Positions 1 to 10,686 of a stretch of 55,454 nt of DNA are shown one piece after another. Numbering within the stretch: the first letter of the stretch is position 1; each line of letters begins with the position of its first letter. The position numbers and the translations under genes were made by a program. This stretch comes from Xylaria sp. FL1777 (taxonomy: Eukaryota; Ascomycota; Sordariomycetes; Xylariales; Xylariaceae). Under the pieces are notes generated by a model. The model saw only the letters and a list, made by a program, of their open reading frames with translations. It ran no database searches and was not told the DNA's origin. Where the stretch lies: contig MU400756.1 of NCBI GenBank assembly GCA_022578965.1, forward strand, positions 1 to 55,454, written 5' to 3'.

Positions 1-1335
1 ATTAATAAAACAATTAAGTAAAACTATTATTAATAGCACAAATTTTATATAATATATTAATAAATAAAAATATAAATATATTTTTATATAAAGCTATTTA
101 TAAATAATAAACAACTATTAAAAAACAAAAAAAAACATTAATAAAAGCATTTATTATTTTAATTATAGCACTTTAAGCAAAAACTATTATAACAAAAATT
201 AAAACGCTATAAGCTAAACTATAACTACGCTTTTAATTTTTATAACAATAAATATTAATATACTATAACAAAAAACAAACTAAAAAACTAGCCTTTAAAA
301 AAAAAACAAAGTTTACTTATTATAATAAAAATAAAATGCAAACATTAATATTTCTTAAATTAAAACAAAACAACTAAACAATAAATTAAAATTTAAAAAA
401 CTTAGTTCTTTTAAAATTAAAAAAATCATTTTATTTATTAACTATAAACTATTATTACTAAAAAACATGCAAATTTACTTTATTTTTTATATTTTTTTAT
501 TAAAACTAGCATTTATTAAAACATTTATTAAAACATAACTAAAAATAAAAACAAATTAAAACATTTATAAAGTTAAAAATATACTAAATTTTTGTTAAAA
601 TAATAATAATATTAAATATTTTATTAAATAAAAAAAATATTTATATATTAATAATACTTAAAAACTGCTAAAATAATTATAAACTAGTTTTATTATTAAT
701 ACTTTAATTAGCTAAAGCTAAAAAAAAAAAATCAACTTTAAATAAAACGTTTAATATGTTTTAATTAAACTTTAAAAAAACAACTAATAATAGCTATACT
801 GCTTTAATATGCTGTTTTTATTTTTTAGCTATATAACGTTTTTTTGCTTTAATTTGCTTAAGCTTTTTTAAATTATTTAAACTATAAGCTATAGCAGTAG
901 CTATTTTTTTTTGCTATAATTTCTTTTATTGCTTAAAATAACAGATTTTTACACTTATTTTTTTATGCTTTTTTATTAGCAAGTTTAATTTATTTTTTAG
1001 CTTTTTATACTAAAAAGTAAACTATTATATTTGCTTAAAAAATAAACTTTTAGCATTATAATTTGCTTGTTTAGCTATAATACATTTAATATATTAATTA
1101 AAGTTAAATTTTAATATTAAACATTTTATACTACAACAATTGTAGCAAAAGCATAAAGCTATTTTAATTAATTTTAATTTAATAAAAAAAAGCAAAGCAA
1201 AGTTTTATTAAGCCTTTTGTTTAAAACGCAACAAGCAAAGTTTTTTAGAAACTTTACTAAATATAATAAGCATAAAAAACAAAAAAAAGGAAATAAAAAA
1301 AGAAAACTTACAAAAAAAAAAATACAGAATTAATT
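1..1335. other. AT-rich mutated DNA, no gene
   Basis: Extremely AT-rich sequence with dense stops in all frames. In the first 600 bases I count 56 C: 40 follow A, 12 follow G, 3 follow T and 1 follows C. The 17 G are followed by C (12) or T (5), never by A or G. This looks like saturated C-to-T mutation of repeats. I could not assign the original element. The switch from A-rich to T-rich near base 780 may mark a change of element or of coding strand. Confidence 0.8.
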
Positions 1336-1565
1336 TGTATTACTTGGATAAACGGCCTGTTGGCTATATTAATAGCTATTTAGTAAGACTTTATATAAAT
1401 GGAAACCTTTTTTAAAGCAAAAACTACTTATATATGCAAAGTATACAATAGTTTTGCTATAAATCTTATTAATTTGCTGCTTTTTTTATATAATATTCTG
1501 CTTTTAAATCTTATATGCTAAGTTAGCAATACTTTTGCTTTGCAATACAAAAGTAAAAAAATCGG
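1336..1565 (+). repeat. 230-base repeat, mutated copy
   Basis: This segment aligns almost end to end with 2778-3007. Nearly all differences are C-to-T or G-to-A in this copy, plus a few transversions and single-base indels. Homology starts at TGTATTACT and ends at AATCGG in both copies, with unrelated flanks. The first 214 bases of the intact copy begin TG and end CA, as an LTR would, but shared sequence runs 16 bases further, so a solo LTR is only one possibility. I recognise no coding sequence or tRNA-like promoter boxes. Confidence 0.85.
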
Positions 1566-2777
1566 CACGCTAATAAAGAAGTTTTCTGTTAATTAGTAAT
1601 AAAAGCGCCTTTTTGCTAGCCTTAAGTTCTGCAAGCTATAAACAATATAGTATTAAATAAATTTTAAGCACTATATAATGCTATATTTTTTATAAATTGT
1701 TTAGCATTAAGCAATAAGCTTTAAGTTTTAATTATGCTAAAAATATAAGCTGTTTGCTATATAAAAAAACTAATGCTTATATAACGTTAGTAATAAAAGC
1801 TAAAGCTGCTTGTTTTTATAATAGCTAATATATTAAGTTAGTTATTTATATTATTGCACTAATAAAAAAGCAAAGTTTTTAAACTTTTAGCTTAGCTATT
1901 TAACTTTTAATTTTTATGCCTTTAATGCAGCAAGCATGCAGTTTAAACTAAGCTAAAAGCAAACTAACTTTTGCTTTAAAGCAAAACAACTATAAATTAA
2001 GCAAAACTTAAACCTATAACTTTAAAAAAAGTAGCTAAGCGTATACTACTGCGCTATTAAGCCAAAATACAGAATTATTAAAACAACAATTATAAAAAAA
2101 AAAAAAAATAATATTATAAAATGAGCTAATTAAGCTAGTTAAAAAGCTATATATAAAAAAAGCATACGCAAAAAAAGTCCTATTTGCTAAAAAAATATAT
2201 ATTTAAACTACTATAAAGGTTTAATGCATAAACTTAATAAACTTAAGCATTAAGTTTATTAAGCTTTAAACTTAATAAACTTAAACGTTAAATTTATTAA
2301 GCTTTAAACTTAAAACAATATAGCATTAAATTTATTAAAAAAAGCAACGTTTATAAATTATTACTATTATTTTCTTTATTTATATAATTATATACTTTTT
2401 ATATTTAATTATTTATTTAGTTTTTAGCTTTTTAGCTATTAATTTCTTATAACTACTAAGCATTAATATATTTATTACTTTTAATCTTTTAAAATCTTTA
2501 TTAATACATAGTAATAAAAATACCTTAAAAACTTCCTTAATAAATTACTGCTAAAGATTTTATTATTACCTATAAATTAAAACCTTAAAAGCAAGCTTAT
2601 TATATTAATGTATAACAGGTTTATTATAGCTAATAATAGTAAAAACTAATAACTTATTTAATTTTTAGTTACTTTATAAAAGTATGCTTAACTTAACTGC
2701 TTTTATTAACGTATTTATAAAAAATAAACGCTTAGTAAAAATAAAACTGCTTTTAATTTTTATAAATATATATATAT
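1566..2777. other. AT-rich mutated DNA, no gene
   Basis: Stop-dense AT-rich sequence with no recognisable protein. It holds the 38-base tandem repeat described separately. The string AAAATACAGAATTA occurs both at about 1318-1331 and at about 2065-2078 and may be a small remnant of shared element ends. Nothing else is assigned. Confidence 0.7.
2230..2340. repeat. 38-base tandem repeat with internal palindrome
   Basis: Two full units of 38 bases (2230-2267 and 2268-2305) are followed by a degenerate third. Each unit contains an inverted repeat: CTTAATAAACTTA is followed after a short spacer by its complement TAAGTTTATTAAG, so each could fold into a hairpin. Units differ mainly by transitions. 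No function is assigned. Confidence 0.7.
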
Positions 2778-3007
2778 TGTATTACTCGGGCTAACGGCCT
2801 GTTGGCCATGCCGGTGGCTATTTGGTACAATACTCGTACAAGTGGAAACCTTCTTTGGGGCGAAAACCACCTGTACACGCAGAGTATGCGACGGTTCTGC
2901 GACAGATCTCATTAATTCGCCGCCTTCTTCACATGATACTCCGCTTTAAATCTCGTACGCTGAGTCGGCAGCGCTCCTGCCTCGCATTACAGGGGTGAAG
3001 GAATCGG
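2778..3007 (+). repeat. 230-base repeat, unmutated copy
   Basis: An island of about 50 percent GC embedded in sequence of about 15-20 percent GC. It is the intact counterpart of 1336-1565. It keeps CpG, CpC, GpG and TpC dinucleotides that are lost around it, so it arrived after the neighbouring mutation or escaped it. It starts TGTATTACTCGGG, reaches a CA end at 2991, and shares a further GGGGTGAAGGAATCGG with the mutated copy. It lies just upstream of the Ty3/Gypsy relic, but its different mutation state argues against it being that element's own 5' LTR. Confidence 0.85.
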
Positions 3008-3779
3008 TAATTTTTATAAAAAATAAATTAAAAGCTAAAAAACTAGCAGTTAAGTTTAATCATTAAATAATGCTTTTTAAAAACAAGCTATAAAAAAACA
3101 TTAATTATTTTAATAGCAAAAAAAATAAAATTGCATATATTGCTAGCAAAATAAGTAATATTACTTTTAAAAATATTATGTTTTTTATTTAAAATAACTA
3201 TAGTAATATATTTATATTAAAAATAAACAAAAAAGTTTTAAAGCATTTTTACTACTAGTATTATAACTTTAATAAATATAAAAAAGCTTATATTTAGTAC
3301 TAAAAATTAATAATAAAGCTAGAAAAACGTTTTATTAACTTTAAGATTGTTTTTTTTAAATAAGCTTTTAAAGCTTATATAAACAGCAAAAATTTCAAAA
3401 AAAATATATAAAACAAGCTTTTTAAACGTTTTAATAAAGTAAGCATAAAAAAAGCTAATAATTTAACTATTACTTTTTTGCAATTTTATAACTATATATA
3501 AGTTTATAACTACTAATAATAAAAAACTTTTTTGTTGCTAAAGCATATTAAAAAAAAAACGCGTTATTTATATTATTTATGTTTGATTTAAGTAATACAC
3601 GTTTAAATAGCTATAATAAAAGTAATAAAAAAAGCTTTAACTTAAGAAACAATAGTAGCAACTTTAAAAAAAGTACTAAATACTATAGCATTTAAGCAAT
3701 AAAAAATACTAATAATAGCTACTTTATATATATAAAACTTAGTTTTAAACAAGCTAAGCTGCTAATTGCTAAAAAACAA

Positions 3780-3821
3780 TGCTTTATATATTATAAAAAA
3801 GAACACTATAGCTTTAAGTGC
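3780..3821 (+). pseudogene. Gag CCHC zinc knuckle, one Cys lost
   Basis: The 14 codons read C-F-I-Y-Y-K-K-E-H-Y-S-F-K-C. This is the retroviral-type C-x2-C-x4-H-x4-C spacing with the second Cys replaced by Tyr, one G-to-A change. It marks the end of Gag in the Ty3/Gypsy relic and fixes its orientation as plus. Confidence 0.8.
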
Positions 3822-5640
3822 TTAAAAAAACAAAACTATAACTAACTTAATAACATTTGTATTAGTGCTATTGTTATAAATGCAATAAGCAAGAAATATA
3901 TAAAAAAAAGCAAACAAAAAAAGCTAAAAAACAACGCTTAAAACAAATAAACTTTTATTTTAAGCGTGTTAAAATATTAGCACTAAAAATAAAGCAATAT
4001 AAACAAATCTTGTTTAATTTTTTAAAAGGATTACTAAAAGAAAACCTTTTTTTTATAGATTATATAATAGCAAACAATAAACTAGCATTAATTATAAAAT
4101 CTTTTATTAATATAAAAGTAAATATATATATTTTTGTTAGCATAACATTTGCAGTTAAGGTTATAAAGTATTTTAAAGCTAAAAAGCTTACTAGTTTTAA
4201 TTTTGCATAAATAGCTAAATATAATAAATATGCTACTTAAACAATTAATATAACAATTAAAGCTTATTTCTAAGTTTAAAGTTATACTATATTTAATATA
4301 CTACTTTTAATATATAATATAAAAAACAACATTATTATTAGTAAAAAGTTTTTTAATTATTATAACGTGCTAATAAATAGCTAAAAAAAACAGTTACTTT
4401 TTCTAAATAATTAAAAACCGGAATACTGTTTTTTAAACATTTTTATAAATTAAGCAAGTAATTTACTACAAAAACCAAAGTACTAAGCTAATATAAACTA
4501 ACGCAAACGTGCTATAAAACTAAAAAACAAGCATTATTGCAATAATTATATAAGTTAAAAACGCTATACTAAAAAAAAAAAAAAAAGTTAATATAGCTAG
4601 CTTAAATATAACATTAAATAAAAAAACTAAAATAAACCTTTGTTTATTAATTATTATTGCTAACTGTTTTATAAGCGCTTATAATTATTTTATAACTTTT
4701 ACGCAAAAACACAGATTTAAGAAAAAACTAAATATAGTAAAGTTTAAAGCAAATAAAACAAATCTTTAATAAAAACTATACTTATTTAAAACTAGAACTG
4801 CTTTACGTAAAAATAACAAACCGTTTAAAAAAGAAAGTTTTGTTTAAGCTTAAAAAAAATGCATAAAGTTTTTATTAATTGCGTTATAACGCTTTTAAAT
4901 AATATAAGCATTAGCTCTTGTTTATCCTTAATGTTTAAATAAGCACATTTAATATTGTTAAAAAAAAGAAAAAAACCAAGCATAATATAATAATACTATA
5001 TAAGTTAAACAAGTATATTGCTAAAAAAGAAAAAAAACTTTTATTAAACAATAAAAAAAAGTTATGCAACATAGCTAAAGAAATAATACTTTAGTAATAC
5101 TATAATTACTTAAATATATTTAGCAAAATAACTTTTAATAAATTACTGCTATATTAACTAAGTATAAATTATTATTTAATTATTAATAATAAACTAAAAA
5201 CGCTAAAATATAGCTTGTTATATAAAATATTATTAAAAAAAGCTAAAATTTATTAAGCTTATATATATAAAAACTTAGCTAAAAAGTTCATTAAACTTAT
5301 AATAGCGCTATAAATAGCACTAGTTCTTTTTGCTTAAAAAGGCAATAAAGCTTTATAACTTTATATAAATTACTAAAAGCTTAATTTTATAACGCAAAAA
5401 AATAAATACTTGTTATTTTTTATTAATAAAACATTAATATGCTTATTAAAAGCAAAATTTTATATAAAAATCAATATTTAACAAGCTTTTTATTAAATAT
5501 ACATAGTTATAAAAAATGAACTATTAATAGCTTTTTAAACTTATTATAAAGCTTATTAGTTTAAAGTACTTCTTTTTAAATTAATTAATAGTTTAACAAT
5601 TTTTTAAAAATATATTAATAATACTTTGCGTAAATATTTA

Positions 5641-5850
5641 AACATTTTTTATATAGCATATATTAATAATATTTTTATTTATTTTAATACTAAAGAAAAA
5701 CATAAATAGTATATTAATTAAGTTTTTTAACGATTAAAGAAAACTAGCTTATAAGCTAACCTTAAAAAGTGCAAATTTTATATAACTTAAACTAAGTTCT
5801 TAAGATTTATTATAAGTATTAATAGTATTACTATAAACCTTAATAAAGTA
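5641..5850 (+). pseudogene. Gypsy reverse transcriptase core relic
   Basis: The frame starting TAT at 5659 reads YINNIFIYF, expected YIDDILIYS: both catalytic Asp codons GAT have become AAT. The following 60 or so codons still show the Gypsy pattern (ERLK-like, then K-C-x-F, then LGFIIS-like) with TAA or TAG at expected Gln and Trp positions. Confidence 0.85.
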
Positions 5851-8249
5851 AAAATAGTTAAGTATTAATAGCTATTTGCTAGTAATAATAAAGCATAAGT
5901 ATTATAAATATAATTATTTTTAAAATTTTACAACTTTTATTAACGCTTTATAAAAAGTTATAGCTATATAGCTAAACCTTTAAATAATTTTACTAGTGCT
6001 AAATTTTCTTTAAATTAAACAAAACAATATAAAAAAGCATTTATAGAACTAAAAAAAGCTTTTATAACTTTTTTAATTTTATGCTACTTTTTTTTTAATA
6101 GTAAAACATTTATAAAAACGGACTTTTTTAATAAAGTAGTAATAAAAGTGCTATTATAACAAAACTTATTTAATAAGCTTTAAAAGCTTATAGCTTTTTA
6201 CTTTAAAACATTTTGCAGCATTAAACTAAACTATAAAATATATAACAAAAAAATGCTAGCAGTTATTAAAAAGCTGCTTTACTAACGCAATAAACTAATT
6301 AAACTACAACAAAAAAAACCCTTTATAATCTTAACTAATTATAAAGCCTTAAAATACTTTAGTATAAAAAAAATATTAAACTTTTGCTAAATAAATTAAG
6401 CTAAGCTAATTTTTTACTATAACTTTATAATTACTTATTAACTAAGCTTTTAAAACATAATTGCTAATATATTATTACAACTAATAAAAGCTTTAAAAAC
6501 TTAAAAGCAAAAATAAAATAAACAGCAAACTATAGCTTTATTTAAGCTTGCAATAGTAATAACCATAATACTAATAAATAGTAATAGCTTAATTATACTA
6601 TGCAAAATAAATAACTTAATTTTACTACTATTATTAAGCATTATATTAACTAATATTATGCTAAAAATTAACCGTTAAAATGTTAGTTTTAATAATATAT
6701 AAGCTAAAGCTTAAAAAAATAAAAACCTTAATCTTTTTATACTAAGTAATTTATTACTATAAAATAAAAAGTTAGTTATATTTAACTTAAATAACTTAAA
6801 AATAAGATTTATTAAAAAAGTACACACAAAATTAACAATAGTATACTTTAGCAAAAAAAAAAACGCGTTATATAATAATAAAACGCTATTAATAGTAAAG
6901 CTTGCATAAAAATATTAATTAGTATATAATAAACTATTTATGCTAAGCTACTAAAATACTTCGTAATAAAACTTTTAATAAACTTATATTTTTATTAATA
7001 CTTAATTAAGTATAATAATATTTTATAATAAACTTTAAAAGTTTTTTAATAAATAAACATAGCTATAATATAATATTTTATATAATTAATAAACTATTTA
7101 AGCTAACTTAAATAATATTATATAAAAGCAGTATAACTGCTAAAAAAGCTGCAAAAATATATTACTAAAGCTTTTTTTACATATATAAATAGCTAAAATT
7201 ATTTACTAGTAATAAAAGCTTGCAATTTATTATAAACTTTACTAATAAACTATTAAAAATATATAGCATTAAATTAAACTTTTTGTTAGCTAAACATAAG
7301 CAAACTATAAAACAAGTTAAAATTATGCATTAATAGCTAAACTAAAAGCTAAAACCTTTTATTAATTATTTTTAAAAGAAGTAATTAAAAGCACTGCTAA
7401 TAATAAACGCAATATAAGCATTCTTACTTTATAAATCGCTAAAAAATGTTTCTTTACGTAAAGTATTAACTAAAAAGCTAATATATTTACTTTTTAACTA
7501 AAAAGCAAAAACTAAAAACTTAGCAAATAAAAGCCTGCGTAAAAAGCTATTATAAAAAAAAACACAAGCTTACGCTTAAAAAATACGTATAACTATAAAA
7601 AAAGCGCAACAATTTATTAAAGCAGCTTAGCAGCAAATAGCTAACTAAGCAAACAAGCACTAATAAAACCTTAATTTTAAAAAGAAAAATTATGTATATA
7701 TGCTTTAAAAAAAAAATAAACAAACTAATTGCTTAAACAATAAACTTAACTATTTAATAACCAAAAAACTATATTATATTATTAATGTGCTACTTAAAAA
7801 CCTAAATATATTTAAACTTAAACTGTTTAACTTTTAAAAAAAAAATTAATAGTTTTATGCTAATTAATTATAAAAGTATTTTAATAACTTATTGTTTAAC
7901 TAAAAGCATAAGCGTTTAAACAAAAAAATAGTAAACTTAGCTATAAAAAAAAAGAAATAAAAAGTAAAAAAAGTACTTTTTTTTTGCTTATAATACCGCA
8001 AGTTATTTTATAAAATAGTATAAAAAAAGTAAAACTATAACAATAAATAATACTTTACTAAAAGCTTTAAAAACTTATTATTAGTACTAAAAAAGTACTA
8101 TAATAATAACTTAAATAAAATAAGTCCTTTAATAAGGCTTAAAAAGTAGCTATATATAGCTAAGCAAAATATATTTAACCTGTTGCACCTTAACAATAAT
8201 AAAGCAGCAACCGCTAATAAAAAAAGAATAAAAATTTAGTTCTAGAAAT

Positions 8250-8823
8250 AAAACAAAATAACAAACATAATTTCTAACGATTAACTGTTAGCTTAATAAA
8301 TTAGTAGCAAAAAATAATAGCCTTTATTATTTAACTTATTAAAAGTCTAACTAAAAAATATCCGTTTGCTGTTTAAAAGTACTAATTAATTAGTTTAATT
8401 TTGCAAAAACACATTTTTTTTACTTGCAAAAACTTAAGCCGAATCTTTTTATAAAAAGGAAATTATAATAGCTTATAGCTCGCTTGTAGCTAAAGCTATA
8501 GCTTGCTAGTTTATTAAAAGTATAGCTTACTTGCAGCTAAAACTATAGCTGCGCTACGTTAAATTATTAAGTATATACTTTATAAAAAAAAAGCATATAA
8601 TAATTTATACGTAACTTATTATTTTATTAATCCCATTAAAAGTGTAATAAATAGTTACTATAAATAAATTACGTAAACACTATATAAGTTATTTATATAT
8701 TGCTATTAAAAATATATAAAGTAGTTTCTTTTTTTCTTTTTTTTCCTTAAATAAAATATTTTCTTAAAATATAGGGTATAATTAGTTCTTTATACTACAC
8801 TTTTAGTATTGCTGCTATTATAG
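8250..8823. other. AT-rich spacer with short direct repeats
   Basis: It lies between the Gypsy coding relic and the first Fot1-like copy, and probably includes the Gypsy 3' end. Two similar segments at about 8467-8507 and 8519-8557 carry the pattern TATAGCT...CTTG..GCTAAA.CTATAGCT, apparently a direct duplication separated by transitions. No protein is recognisable. Confidence 0.5.
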
Positions 8824-10397
8824 TTGCATTTTTTACTATAAAACTTTTTTTATTTTATAAGCGCTTTTTTTTACTTTTTTAGTGCTTATTAAGTGCTTTA
8901 TTTACTTTTTAAAGCTTTTAAACTTTATTTTTTATAAAAATAACTTAATGCATTAACATTTAATTTAACTTTATAAGCTAATTAATAGCTTTTAAAATTA
9001 GCTTTAAAAAGCTTTTTTAGTAACTAAAAATTCGACTTTTAATAAAAGTTAATTGTACGCTTGCTTTTTTAACAGTTTTTAGCGTTTAGAAAATCTAAAG
9101 TTTAAGCAAGTTAATAGTATTAAAAATTAACGTTAATAATTATAATTATATATTTAGCTTTAAAATTATAGCTTATAAATCATAAAGTATTAAACTTAAA
9201 CTTTAAAAACCTTTTTAAACATTTAATTTTAAAAAAGTAGCAAAAAAAGCCTTTTTAAACACAATAAAAAACTTAAGCTTAGTAATATAGTTAATATATA
9301 ACTTAACAAATTTATTAATTTAATAATTATACGTTTGCTTTAAAACGCTATAAAGCTTAACGTTAAGTAGTTAAATTAAATATAATAAATAAAAAAGTAA
9401 AACAATAGTTATAATATATTTTCTTTTGCAATATTTTTTAAACGTAATTAATATATAACTTTTATGCTAATTTAGCACTAATAATTAATATTTGCTTATT
9501 TAAAACAGCTAAATATGTTTTTTAAAATGTTTTGTTTATTTTAATGCTATATTATTGTTTGTTTATTTATTAAAACTAGTATTAAGTACTTAATTTATTA
9601 AAAGGTTAATATTTTTATATTAATGCTAAAAATAAAAAGCGCTTTAAAAAACAATATATAAAAAAATAAATAAACTACGCAAATTAATACAACAAATTGC
9701 TATTAATTATTTTTTATTATTAAGCTACACTACTTTATGCTTTTTACGTTAATTAGCATATATAATAACTATATATAAGCAAATCTAGCTTATTATAAAC
9801 TTAGTTTTATTAAAGTTTTAAATATTGTTATTATAAATGCTATATTGCATTTTTATATATATATATTGTTTAAACTATATATTAATAATCTTTAAATTTT
9901 TATATAATGCTTTTTAATAATTATAAGTATACATAAACTACGTTTTAAGCTTTTTATAGCAATTAATAAAGTTATAAGCCTAGTGCTTATTAACTAAAGG
10001 TTTGCTATATAAGTTATATAAAAAATCAGCTATATTTTTTATAATAATATAAGCAAAGAAATATTTTTGCTTGTTTAAATCGAAAATATATTAAAAAAAA
10101 ACATTTTTTTTAATTAAATTAAGTTTATATATATTAGCACAAGTTTTATTTTTTGTTATATAGCTATTTATTTTGTTTTATATTATTGCGCAAAAAATAT
10201 TATAAATTTTAAAAACGCATTAAACATTAATATTATTACGTAATTAAATAGCTTAAATAGCTAAAATAATTTTAGCTTTTTTAGTTTTATTAAACATTGT
10301 TTTATTATAAAATTATTATGTAATAAAATAGTAGTATATGCGTTAATTAAAAAAGTGGCTAATTTACTTAAATAGTTAACTTGTTTATAAACCACGT
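8824..10397 (-). mobile_element. Fot1/pogo DNA transposon relic, copy A
   Basis: About 1.57 kb matches 16615-18194 throughout at transition-level divergence. The minus strand encodes a Fot1/pogo-type transposase broken by many stops. The right end (5' of the transposase) carries an inverted-repeat end ACGT at 10394-10397 followed by TA. On the left, similarity to copy B starts only at about 8824 and B's 5' 280 bases are missing, so copy A is truncated or of another subfamily. The Copia LTR begins four bases beyond its right end. Confidence 0.8.
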
Positions 10398-10400
10398 TAT

Positions 10401-10686
10401 ATATTAAAATAACTAGTTATTAGTTATAACTTTTATATATAATACATATAATAAGTTTTATATAAAAACTACTTTATGTAAAAGTTATTATATAAACTAA
10501 AGTAATTTTAATATTAGCTTAGCTTATATACTAGCAAAGTTTTTATATATAAAAAAAAACTTTTGCTTTATATAAACCTTTTTTTTTTAAATATATAAAA
10601 CATAAATAACTTATAATATAAAGATTATTATACTTTGTTTTAATATATATAGATTAAACATATAATTATATAAAGCTTATTTAATA
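10401..10686 (+). repeat. Left LTR of Copia relic
   Basis: Matches 19349-19635 from ATATTAAAATAACTAG to AAAGCTTATTTAATA. Differences are mostly transitions. The expected terminal TG and CA would now read TA and TA. Length is 286 bases. Confidence 0.85.

Larger units (their letters stand above)
3100..8250 (+). mobile_element. Ty3/Gypsy retrotransposon relic, heavily mutated
   Basis: A plus-strand Gag-Pol can still be followed through many stops. A Gag zinc knuckle lies at 3780-3821, with C-x2-C-x4-H-x4-C spacing and the second Cys changed to Tyr (TGT to TAT). The reverse transcriptase catalytic YIDD lies at 5659-5670 and now reads YINN. A downstream stretch at about 5671-5850 resembles the Gypsy thumb. 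RNase H follows at about 6110-6480 (TD then a NYEIYDKEML-like block). The integrase core is at about 7190-7620. A C-terminal segment at about 8030-8190 resembles the WYPA-x-x-FKNS block of chromoviral integrases. Most stops are TAA or TAG where Gln or Trp is expected. I could not define LTRs, so the ends are approximate. Confidence in the class is high. Confidence 0.85.

Noticed and set aside
4010..4210. 66-codon open frame in the AT-rich left flank
   Set aside because: Low-complexity Ile/Lys/Phe-rich product inside the Gypsy relic; it does not match the element's reading frame motifs and is expected by chance when stops are unevenly placed.
2250..8823. LTR pair for the Gypsy relic (about 2.3-2.7 kb versus 8.3-8.8 kb)
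   Set aside because: I compared the two regions by eye and found no convincing colinear match; the LTRs may be lost or too mutated.
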